Source: Kerstersia similis (GTDB taxonomy: Bacteria > Pseudomonadota > Gammaproteobacteria > Burkholderiales > Burkholderiaceae_B). From it: DNA of 64,000 nucleotides. The DNA is taken from NCBI RefSeq assembly GCF_965139615.1, contig NZ_CBCSIQ010000017.1, forward strand, positions 1 to 64,000, in the 5' to 3' direction. The position numbers and the translations under genes are program-made. Of this stretch, positions 42,431 to 50,577 are shown piece after piece (the stretch's first letter is position 1; the number at the start of each line of letters is the position of its first letter). The notes beneath the pieces are model-generated. The model was not told where the DNA came from. It searched no databases and saw nothing but the letters and a program-made list of their open reading frames with translations.

Positions 42431-42680
42431 GAAGGATCCCGGAATAAGCGATCAAAAAGGCCGATGCCTGCCGTGTGGCAACTGTGCGTGGTCTGGTTTT
42501 CGATGATGGCGGGAGGGCGCAGCCGCCTGGCGCGTGCCGGTCGGCACGCCGTCGGCCAAGGCCGGCGCAGGGTAAATATCGTTCACGGCGCCATCCCTGG
42601 GGGCAGAGTGTCAAGAACCATCAACGCGTGGCGGGCCAAATGACAGGTTCTTATAAAATCATCTTGTGCCAAATTATATA

Positions 42681-42696
42681 TTGTCATAGGTCAAAA
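42681..42696. promoter_or_regulatory. Operator-like site overlapping the start of the second PtsJ-like gene
   Basis: TTGTCATAGGTCAAAA (42681-42696) matches the palindromic site at 10322-10337 in 14 of 16 bases and reaches the first base of the start codon. A PtsJ-like regulator may bind here to repress itself. Inference from pattern. Confidence 0.42.
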
Positions 42697-44006
42697 TGAG
42701 CATTACGGGCAAAACCGTCACCAGCATTTTTGAAAGTATCCGCCTGCAGGTGCAGGCGGGGCAGTTGCAGCCTGGGCAGGTGCTGCCGCCAGTGCGTGAT
42801 CTGGCCGTGACCTTGGGCGTCAACCGCAACACGGTTGCGGCGGTATATAAAAAGCTTGCGATAGCGGGCCTGGCGACGACGCAAGGCCGGCGTGGCACGG
42901 TGATCCGTGAGCAACTGGATCCCGGTGAGCAGGAAGGCTGGATGGCAGGAACGCCTTTGGTGGATCTGGCCAGCGGCAATCCCAATCCTGCCTGGTTGCC
43001 GGATATCAATCAGGCCTTGGCACGCCGGCCCTACCAGCATCAGCTGTATGGGAGCGATCCCGTGCATGCGGAACTGGCGAGTTATGGCCAGCAATGGCTG
43101 GGACGGGATTGTCCGGGTGATTACGCGCTGGATGTCACGCATGGCGCGGTCGATGCCATTGAACGGCTGCTGGCGGCCTATCTGGTCGCAGGCGATAAGG
43201 TTGCCGTGGAAGATCCCTGTTTCCTGAGCAGCATCAATACCTTGCGTATTGCCGGGTTGCAGGCTGTCGGTGTGCCTATGGATAGTGACGGCATGCGGCC
43301 GGAGGCGCTGGAGCAAGCGTTGGAGCAAGGTGCGCAGGCTGTCATCGTGACACCGCGCGCGCACAATCCGACTGGCTGCAGCCTGACGAGTGCGCGAGCG
43401 CAGGCCTTGCAGGAAGTGCTGGCGCGCTACCCGCATGTCCTGGTCATCGTGGACGACCATTTTGCCCTGCTGGCGTACAAGCGTTATTGGCAGGTCGTGC
43501 CGGCGTCCAGCTCACGCTGGGCGCTGGTACGTTCCGTCTCCAAGGCCTTGGGCCCCGACCTGAGGCTGGCGCTGGTCGCCAGCGACCCGCAGACATCGCA
43601 GCGACTGCGTTTGCGCCTGGCGCCAGGGACGGGCTGGGTCAGCCATCTGTTGCAGGAGGTTGCGGTGGCCTGCCTGCAGGTACCCGCGTTGGCGGGACGC
43701 ATGGGGCTGGCAACGCAGGAGTACTGCTATCGCAGGAATATCCTGAAGCAGGCGTTGGCGGCGCAAGGCGTAGCCGTCGCAGAGCCCGTGGATGGCCTGA
43801 ATCTCTGGATTCCTTTGCCTGAGCCGACCGGGCAGGCCGATGCCGCTTTGCTGGCCCGCCACGGCTGGCTGGTGCGCAGCGGGGATGTATTCGGCGTGCA
43901 GGCCCCGGCCTGCGGTTTGCGCGTCACCATTTCCGCCTTGCACGAAGATCAGGTCGAGCGTCTGGCCGCGGATATTGGCAAAGTGCTGCGTAAACGCCAT
44001 CAGTAA
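42696..44006 (+). CDS. ptsJ: MocR-family regulator, PtsJ-like (second copy)
   Basis: 436 residues. Winged helix about 1-70 (PPVRDLAVTLGVNRNTVAAVYKKL), aminotransferase-like domain with GAVDAIERLLAAYL, PCFLSSINTLR, TPRAHNPTGCSLT, IVDDHFALLA and PLP lysine Lys283 in SVSKALGPDLR. It shares blocks with the protein at 8.8 kb and with Salmonella PtsJ. Expected role: PLP-sensing repressor. Neighbours (gadC and a small gene on one side, the Rcs-like genes on the other) do not define its target. Confidence 0.85.
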   Translation: MSITGKTVTSIFESIRLQVQAGQLQPGQVLPPVRDLAVTLGVNRNTVAAVYKKLAIAGLATTQGRRGTVIREQLDPGEQEGWMAGTPLVDLASGNPNPAWLPDINQALARRPYQHQLYGSDPVHAELASYGQQWLGRDCPGDYALDVTHGAVDAIERLLAAYLVAGDKVAVEDPCFLSSINTLRIAGLQAVGVPMDSDGMRPEALEQALEQGAQAVIVTPRAHNPTGCSLTSARAQALQEVLARYPHVLVIVDDHFALLAYKRYWQVVPASSSRWALVRSVSKALGPDLRLALVASDPQTSQRLRLRLAPGTGWVSHLLQEVAVACLQVPALAGRMGLATQEYCYRRNILKQALAAQGVAVAEPVDGLNLWIPLPEPTGQADAALLARHGWLVRSGDVFGVQAPACGLRVTISALHEDQVERLAADIGKVLRKRHQ

Positions 44007-44083
44007 CGCACCTCGGCATCAGTCAATCCCCTCGGTATCGGTAACGTGCATCGGCGCCGTCACGGACGCACGCCATACGCTCC

Positions 44084-47000
44084 TCAGGTGTTGGCCAGCA
44101 TTTCGCCCAGTCGATCCGCCAGGCTTTGTAGCGCTTGGCGGGTTGAGGGTGTCAGGCCGTCGGTGCGCAGCTGTTCATGCAGCAGGACGATGGCGCTGGC
44201 CAAGGGCTGATTGTTGATGCTGGTCAAGCCGCCCGCCACGCGGTGCAGGGTGTGGAGGATACGCTCGACATCCTCGGCTTGGCGGCCTTGCTCCAGCTTG
44301 TCCAGATCCGCCTGCATCGTGTCCAGGAAGAGCGTCCGATAGGCCTCGGGTACCGGATGGATGGGCGTATGGCTGAAATCCGTTGCAGCCGCAGGTGGCG
44401 TGGGGGCCGCCGAGGTCTCTGGGGCCGGCTCCGGCGCTGCCGGCACGGGGGCAGGCGAGGTCGCGGGAGCCGGTGTGGCGGGATGCACCGCTGCGGGGAA
44501 CAGGCGCGCCAGCTGCTGGTACAGGGAATTCAGGTTGATGGGCTTGACCAGCCAGGTATTCATGCCGCTTTCCATGCAATGACGGCCTTCGTTGCGCGTG
44601 GCATTGGCCGTAATACCGACGATGGGCGCACGGACTCCCAGGTCACGGAGTGCGCGACTGAGTTCGTAGCCGTTCATGCGGGGCATGTTGATATCGGTCA
44701 GCACGAAATCATGCGTTCCTTGCTGCCAGAGTTCGAGTGCCTGTTCGCCATCGGACGCGACACTGACCTGGCAGCCCAGTTGTTCGAGCTGATGGGTCAG
44801 CGTGGCCTGGTTGATGGGGTTGTCTTCGGCAATGAGCGCCTTGAGCGCCAGCCGCCGCGTGGGCGCGACATGCACGGCCTCGGGCGGTTGGCCCAGGCGC
44901 GCCAGGCCGGCTGCAATCTCATCAACGCTGCAGGCATCTATGCCAGGGTGGGTACCGGTGCCCTCCCTGGGGGCCAGGCTCATGTAACGCGCTGCCCAGT
45001 TCGGTGGGCAGTCGGGGGCAGGCATCTGTACATCGACCAGCCAGGTATCCTTATCCGGCATCGGCAACACCGCCGGCGCGGCACCGGCCTGTGCGCCCCA
45101 GCGAATCAGCCAGCACTCCAGGTTCCGAGTCAACTCGGGGTTGGCCGTGCGGAGCAGGACTGTCAGGCCGTCCAGCACGGGTGCGGCGGGCACTTCTGCA
45201 TCGGTGTGCTGCAGCGGCAGTTCAACCGAGAATTGGCTGCCCAGGCCGGGTTCACTGGTGACTTGAATGGTGCCACCCATCAGGTGCACCAGACGTTCGC
45301 AGATGGAAAGCCCCAGTCCCGTGCCACGGATGGTGTGGCGGCTGGCTTCGACCATGAAAAAGGGAGAAAACAGTTCGCGTTGCGCTTCCTGTGAAATCCC
45401 GATGCCGGTATCAGCGACCTGGAACTTCAAGATGCTATGGTCATCCTCTTGCCGGACCAGACTGAGCCTGACAACGATTTGACCCGCCTCGGTGAACTTG
45501 ATGGCGTTACTGACGAGGTTGGACAACACCTGGCGGATACGCACGGCGTCGCCTTCCAGCATATCGGGAACCTGCGGGTCGGTCAGGCAAAACAACAGCA
45601 ATTGCTTCTGCTGCGCCATGCCAGCGTACGAGCCGACACATTCCTGCATCATCCGGCGAGGGGAGAAAGGATCAGGCTCCAATTGCAGCTGGTTGGCTTC
45701 TATCTTGCCGATATCCAGGATGTCGCTGATCTGCTGCATCAGCAGTTGCGAAGCGCTCTGGATACGTGCCACATGCTGCTGCTGCACGGTATCGAGCTTG
45801 GTCAGGGCAAGCAATTCCAGCGTCCCGAGCACGCCATAGAGCGGCGTGCGGATTTCGTGGCTCATGGTGGAGAGGAACATGGATTTGGCCGCATTGGCCT
45901 CGTCTGCCGCCTGTTTGGCGCGCTCCAGCGCCCGCTGCTCCTCGGCGCGCGTGGTGATGTCGGTGAACGCGCACAACACGACATCCTGCTTGCGATAACG
46001 CATGGGCGAGTAGGACACATGCAGGCTGAGCCCGCCCGGCAGATCCACCTGTTCGATTTCGCCGGGTTCCAGTGCTTCGAGTGCCAGGCGTTGCAAAGCG
46101 CTGCCGTTGGCGGTGGCATCCGGCACCAGGCTCAGCCAACGGCGCGCCAGGGGCGAAGCAAAAATGATGTGTCCATCCGGACAGCTCAACAGGCAAAGCG
46201 CGACGGGGGCCGTATCCACCAGTGCGCGGTTGAACATCTCGCTTTCCTGCAGCGCGTCCTGGGCCTGCTGGGCCGGGTCGATGATGCTGCGCTGATACCA
46301 GCGCAAATAACCTATGCCCCAAAGCAGGCAGAGCAGCAGGAGCAGGCCGCCTGTGACGGGGATCCATATATTGTGGGCCACGAAACTGCCGTAGCTGATG
46401 CGGTAGCAGCCGACCCAGTCCCCGGGCTGGCTGCGCAGGCAAAGCTCCAGTCCTTCCGCAGACAGCCGGAAACCGTCCGGACGCATGACGGGCGCATTCT
46501 CTCCGCCCAGCAGAATGCCTTGCCGGGCATTGGAGAGCCAGAATAGATGTGAGCTGGCTTCGTGCGCGCCACTGGCAGTCAGCAGGCGCTGGCGGTTCAT
46601 CAGCGAGACCAGGTAGTGCTCGTCAGGCGCGGGGCTGCCTGCCGGCCAGGCCGAAGGCGGTACGCCCGAGGGAATGAAGGCCAGCATTTCGTGCGGCATG
46701 CCGGGCATGGGGTACCAATGCACGATGGCGCTGGTCTCGGGGGCCATGCGCTGAACATCGGCGCGCAAGGTCGTGGCATGCTGCTGTGCAACCTGGCTGA
46801 TTTGCTGCAATACCTCGGGCGTCAGCGGTTCCGGCGTATTGGCGGCATCAATGGCGGGCACGGTAATGATGGTCTGCCCGTCCTCATTGAGCATGAGCAA
46901 ATTTGCCGATGGGTAATAGGAAAAAGCCCAGAAAGTGTTGTAGATGGATGTCAGGTGCGATGCCAGTGCTTGAAAAGCGCGCTTTTGCTCGGCGGACATC

Positions 47001-47347
47001 GGTTCGGCGGTATTGCGGGTCAGCAGTGAAAACGCCGGGCCTGTCTCCGGCAGATGCTCTTTTCTTGAGGGTGTGGCGGGGCGTCTCAGGGTCGGTTGGG
47101 GGTCAAGCAGCGATTGGACGCGTGTGTTTTCGTCCTGCAGCTGGCGCAGGAATTGCTCCTGTTCGCGGACGTAGGCAATGGTGGTGGTGAAGTCTGCGGT
47201 CAGGGCCGCGCGCTCTTGCTCCAGGACAAATTGCATCCCCATGGTCAACATGCAGCTCAACAACAGTACCAGCAGGCTGCTGCCGAAGATCGCAGTGCTT
47301 TGGCGCAGAAGCAAGCGCCGGATGGGAGTGAGCGATGGCTGTGACAT
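44084..47347 (-). CDS. RcsC-like hybrid sensor kinase with C-terminal HPt domain
   Basis: 1087 residues. Order: transmembrane helix (about 20-38), periplasmic domain, second helix (about 328-348), PAS-like region (about 370-465), HisKA with phospho-acceptor His497 (STMSHEIRTP), HATPase (N-box SNLVSNAIKFTE, DTGIGI, GTGLGLSI), a degenerate linker of RcsC ABL type (LDGLTVLLRTANPEL, about 724-780), a receiver with Asp885 (LTDINMPRMNGYEL), a Pro/Ala-rich linker (about 955-990), then an HPt domain with His1035 (LHTLHRVAGG). The receiver closely follows RcsC (GVTANALAEE-type block, KPIN). Unlike E. coli, the HPt is fused here. It would pass phosphate to the RcsB-like protein. Start ATG 47347. Confidence 0.85.
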   Translation of the reverse strand: MSQPSLTPIRRLLLRQSTAIFGSSLLVLLLSCMLTMGMQFVLEQERAALTADFTTTIAYVREQEQFLRQLQDENTRVQSLLDPQPTLRRPATPSRKEHLPETGPAFSLLTRNTAEPMSAEQKRAFQALASHLTSIYNTFWAFSYYPSANLLMLNEDGQTIITVPAIDAANTPEPLTPEVLQQISQVAQQHATTLRADVQRMAPETSAIVHWYPMPGMPHEMLAFIPSGVPPSAWPAGSPAPDEHYLVSLMNRQRLLTASGAHEASSHLFWLSNARQGILLGGENAPVMRPDGFRLSAEGLELCLRSQPGDWVGCYRISYGSFVAHNIWIPVTGGLLLLLCLLWGIGYLRWYQRSIIDPAQQAQDALQESEMFNRALVDTAPVALCLLSCPDGHIIFASPLARRWLSLVPDATANGSALQRLALEALEPGEIEQVDLPGGLSLHVSYSPMRYRKQDVVLCAFTDITTRAEEQRALERAKQAADEANAAKSMFLSTMSHEIRTPLYGVLGTLELLALTKLDTVQQQHVARIQSASQLLMQQISDILDIGKIEANQLQLEPDPFSPRRMMQECVGSYAGMAQQKQLLLFCLTDPQVPDMLEGDAVRIRQVLSNLVSNAIKFTEAGQIVVRLSLVRQEDDHSILKFQVADTGIGISQEAQRELFSPFFMVEASRHTIRGTGLGLSICERLVHLMGGTIQVTSEPGLGSQFSVELPLQHTDAEVPAAPVLDGLTVLLRTANPELTRNLECWLIRWGAQAGAAPAVLPMPDKDTWLVDVQMPAPDCPPNWAARYMSLAPREGTGTHPGIDACSVDEIAAGLARLGQPPEAVHVAPTRRLALKALIAEDNPINQATLTHQLEQLGCQVSVASDGEQALELWQQGTHDFVLTDINMPRMNGYELSRALRDLGVRAPIVGITANATRNEGRHCMESGMNTWLVKPINLNSLYQQLARLFPAAVHPATPAPATSPAPVPAAPEPAPETSAAPTPPAAATDFSHTPIHPVPEAYRTLFLDTMQADLDKLEQGRQAEDVERILHTLHRVAGGLTSINNQPLASAIVLLHEQLRTDGLTPSTRQALQSLADRLGEMLANT

Positions 47348-47673
47348 GCTTACATCGGGTCAGGGGTGTGCAGGCATCGCTCGACGGCCAGCGGCAAGGG
47401 CGGGAATCAGCCGCCATCATGCCTTAAGCGCCAGGGCAATGCCGTCGAAATAAATAAAATTCTGATGTAATGACAGCCGATCTGGCGGGCGAAGTCAAGA
47501 TAGGCGGCTGTGCCGGACGATGCCGCCCAGGCAGGCATGCAGGCGAACCGGGCACGACAGCCGGGTATTTGGGTACCTGGAGGCACTCATGGCAGGAGTC
47601 ATGCGTGCGGAAGGCAAGCCCGGCGAAGCGGGCCATCCGGGGAGTTGCCGTGTCCTCACCTGGGGCGGAACTC
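47348..47673. other. Intergenic region between the RcsC-like and RcsB-like genes
   Basis: 326 bp with no convincing coding sequence. An AT-rich stretch at about 47445-47470 (AAATAAATAAAATTC) could hold a promoter for the leftward kinase gene. Confidence 0.4.
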
Positions 47674-48345
47674 TCAGCGGAACAGGCCTGCGTGGACACA
47701 GAATTCAATGAGCGCCTGATCGCTGGGCAGATCCAGTTTCCGCATGGCCGAGCGCTTCTGATTACTGATGGTCTTGATGCTGCGATTGAGCGTTTGCGCA
47801 ATATGGGTCAAAGAATGCCCGGCAATGAATAGCCGCAGTACTTCCAGTTCCTTGGGCGAGAGCAGTTTGGTGGCCCGGTCGTGCTGCGCGGTAGAACCGT
47901 TTGAGGTGTCGCTGTGGGGTTCAGGTGCCAGATCCCGTGGCTGATCTTCACGCAGATAGCGCTTGCCGTCATAGAGGCAATCCAGTGCTTCCAGCAGGTC
48001 ATGGGGCTGGTCGGATTTCAGGACCACGCCGCTGACGCCTGCACGGTAGAGCGAGGCAATGATGGGCGGGCTGGTAATCATGGTGAGCACCAGCAAGCGG
48101 GTGGCGGGAAAGTTGCGTACCAGATAGCCGATGAAGCTCAGGCCGTCGCCGTAATGCTCGTCGCCGGGCATGGAAAAGTCGGTCACCACGATATCCGGGC
48201 GATGCTGGGTGATATGTTGCACCAGCGCAGTCGGGGTTTCCAGTGTGCCGGACAGAATGAAGCGCGGATCGTTGGCAATCAGGTTGCTCAAGCCTGCCAG
48301 AACGATAGGGTGATCGTCGGCGAAAGCGATGCGTAGTGTCTTCAT
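47674..48345 (-). CDS. rcsB: RcsB-like LuxR/NarL-family response regulator
   Basis: 223 residues from ATG 48345; E. coli RcsB is 216. Receiver with acidic pair in ADDHPIVLAG and phospho-acceptor Asp56 (TDFSMPGDEHYGDG), conserved Lys110 (VVLKSDQPHDL). LuxR-type helix-turn-helix 162-206 (LSPKELEVLRLFIAGHSLTHIAQTLNRSIKTISNQKRSAMRKL region). The block around the phosphorylation site and the SIKTISNQKRSAMRKL recognition helix match RcsB closely. It lies between an RcsD-like and an RcsC-like gene on the same strand, supporting an Rcs-like circuit. The targets are unknown; in enterobacteria these include capsule and motility genes. Confidence 0.85.
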   Translation of the reverse strand: MKTLRIAFADDHPIVLAGLSNLIANDPRFILSGTLETPTALVQHITQHRPDIVVTDFSMPGDEHYGDGLSFIGYLVRNFPATRLLVLTMITSPPIIASLYRAGVSGVVLKSDQPHDLLEALDCLYDGKRYLREDQPRDLAPEPHSDTSNGSTAQHDRATKLLSPKELEVLRLFIAGHSLTHIAQTLNRSIKTISNQKRSAMRKLDLPSDQALIEFCVHAGLFR

Positions 48346-48488
48346 GAAGGTTCCGGTATCCGACTCATCCAGGTAGGGGCACATGCATGTTGCCGTCATG
48401 CCGGCAGATCAAGCATCGCGCCAGCGATCCGCACACATGGTATCGCGGAATCGCACGCCGGACTTGGCTAGGATCAAGTCCAGCTTAA

Positions 48489-50531
48489 TTAGTGATCGGG
48501 CGAGTGTATCCGGCTTTGTGGCGGATGGGGGGGGGTTTGCATGCCAGTCGTGGCCGGCGGCTTTTCCTCGGGCGTGGCGGGCGGACGGAGCAGGGCAGCC
48601 TGCAGGGCGCGGGCAATGGCCATGGCCCCGGTTCGGGGCAGGCTGAGGTCGGCCCCGGTGCCGGGCGCACCGTCCATACCGGCGATGGCATAGCAGCCGG
48701 CCCAATGCCCAGGCCGCCGTATTTGCGGCATGAGGGCATCCAGCAGCACCTGGTGCTTCCCTGGCGGACCGGAAATGGTGCCGGCAGGCCAGGCATGGCC
48801 GCCCCAGGCCCGGAACCACTGGCAGAGGGAAGTGGTGAGTTCGGCATGAGGGCTGCGCACGCTGATGTGCAATCCGTCGAGGCGGGGGCTGGCTGCCGCA
48901 GTGTCGGCAGGGCCCAGCGGCAGTGTGAGCGTCAGGTTGAAACTGCTGCCCAGACCCGGTTCGCTGGTGATGCGGAGGGAGGCAGGCAGCGCACGCGCCA
49001 GGCGTGCCGCCAGGGTCAGGCCCGGCATGGCATCGGATTCATGCAGGGCGGGCGTGGTCGGCGCCTGGAACAGCCAGGAGAGAGACTGCAATTGTTGCGA
49101 GGGAATGCCGGGGCCGCTGTCTGCCACCTGCAACATGAGTGTCGTGCGGGCCGCGCCGTCTGGCCGGGCATGCAGGCGGGCGATGACATGGCCGGCTTCG
49201 GTGAAGCGGATGGCATTGCCCAGCAGCTGATGCAGGATCAGCGTCAGCCGGTCTGGGTCGCCAATCACGCAGGCCGGTACATCCGTGTCGATATGGCTGA
49301 ATAGCAGCAGCCCTTTTGTACGTGCAGCGGGCTGATGTGCATCGACGCAGGATTGCAGCAACTGGCGCGGATCAAAGGGTTCCAGGCCAGGCATCGTCCT
49401 CGGGCCGGGGAGCGACGTGACAGGGGGCGGGGCAGGCTGGGGCAGTTTCGCAGGGACATGGCCTGGCCTGTGCGTGGCGCGCCAGCCGGAGAGTCCGGCC
49501 AGAAGCAGCAGCACCAGCAGCGTGGCGGAGAGCCAGCCTGGGGCTCGCCAGAATGCGTGGTAGGGAACGAGCAGGACGGCATGGCTGGCGGGCGGCAATG
49601 AAAACTGGAAGGCAACGCCTTGCGCCGTCAGGCGCAGGGGCCTGGCATCCGGTATGGCGGGCAGGGCATCCGTGCTAATCAGCGTCTGACCGTGCAAGGT
49701 CAGTTGCATTACGCCTTCGCGTGTGGGCGCAGAGAGATAGGCGTTAAGGTGAAAGAGCGTGGCCGCGACAAAATGCGGCGCGGCAGTCGATTCGATCTCG
49801 GGCCACAGCGGCGCAGGCAGCTTGATGGCATTGACCCCCGCGACGATGTCCGTGCCGGGAAAAAGCGGGAGCCAGCGTATGCTCCCTGTCGGCGTGACAG
49901 ACGGCCTGCTCGGATAGGCCTGAGCCAGAATGCTCCAGGCGATAGCTGGCGGTATGACGCCGGGAGTGTCCATCCTGGCCGCGCTCAGGGCTGCGGCGGG
50001 CAGGCCCAGGCTATTGCCGGTCTCTCTTTCGTTGACCAGCAGGGTGGGGCCGGCTGCATTCATGCCGGACCAGAACGAGGCATAGAAATCTGCCAGGTAA
50101 TTGCCCAGGGCATGCCAGGCGTCGCGCTTGGCCGGGCTCATGTCGGCGCAGCCGGGCGAATGTGCGCACAACAGCGCATAAGGCAGGTCTGCCTGTGACT
50201 GCCTGGCTTGATAGGTATAGGGCAGGAGATGAGGGGGCGAGAGCAAGGTACCGGTTTCCGCGAGCGGGCTGGGCGGTAGTTTGGAAAGGCGCCGGCTGCT
50301 GTTGTCCAGCGCCAGAAGGAATTGCTGCTGGACATCGGCATAATGCACCAGGCTGGTGAACTCCTGGCCCAGGCGCTGCTGCCAGGTCGTGAGGCAGCGC
50401 TGCAGGTGCCAGGCCAGCAACAGCAGTGCCAGCAGCAGCCAGGGCGCCATGGCGGTCATGACCCGCTGGCGCCTGCGGGATGTCGGGATGAGGGCAGCGC
50501 GGGAGGACAGGTCGGTATTTGACGGCGTCAT
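48489..50531 (-). CDS. RcsD-like membrane protein with HATPase-like domain, no HisKA or HPt
   Basis: 680 residues from ATG 50531 (a TTG at 50537 is upstream). Two helices (about 28-46 and 332-352) flank a periplasmic domain resembling that of the RcsC-like partner. The cytosolic part has an HATPase-like fold (N-box QLLGNAIRFTEAGH about 437-450, DSGPGI about 473-478) and then an ABL-like segment (RLDGLHISVRSPHAELTTSL, about 552-570). The G2 box is degenerate and neither a HisKA histidine nor an HPt domain follows; the C-terminus is a Pro-rich tail. In the Rcs system RcsD is the HPt carrier, so here a pseudo-kinase role (sensor partner or scaffold) is inferred. Gene order is D-B-C on one strand. 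Confidence 0.72.
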   Translation of the reverse strand: MTPSNTDLSSRAALIPTSRRRQRVMTAMAPWLLLALLLLAWHLQRCLTTWQQRLGQEFTSLVHYADVQQQFLLALDNSSRRLSKLPPSPLAETGTLLSPPHLLPYTYQARQSQADLPYALLCAHSPGCADMSPAKRDAWHALGNYLADFYASFWSGMNAAGPTLLVNERETGNSLGLPAAALSAARMDTPGVIPPAIAWSILAQAYPSRPSVTPTGSIRWLPLFPGTDIVAGVNAIKLPAPLWPEIESTAAPHFVAATLFHLNAYLSAPTREGVMQLTLHGQTLISTDALPAIPDARPLRLTAQGVAFQFSLPPASHAVLLVPYHAFWRAPGWLSATLLVLLLLAGLSGWRATHRPGHVPAKLPQPAPPPVTSLPGPRTMPGLEPFDPRQLLQSCVDAHQPAARTKGLLLFSHIDTDVPACVIGDPDRLTLILHQLLGNAIRFTEAGHVIARLHARPDGAARTTLMLQVADSGPGIPSQQLQSLSWLFQAPTTPALHESDAMPGLTLAARLARALPASLRITSEPGLGSSFNLTLTLPLGPADTAAASPRLDGLHISVRSPHAELTTSLCQWFRAWGGHAWPAGTISGPPGKHQVLLDALMPQIRRPGHWAGCYAIAGMDGAPGTGADLSLPRTGAMAIARALQAALLRPPATPEEKPPATTGMQTPPHPPQSRIHSPDH

Positions 50532-50577
50532 GGGCAACGGTCAGGAACGATGAGCGTCTGTCAGCATGAGTAATCGG

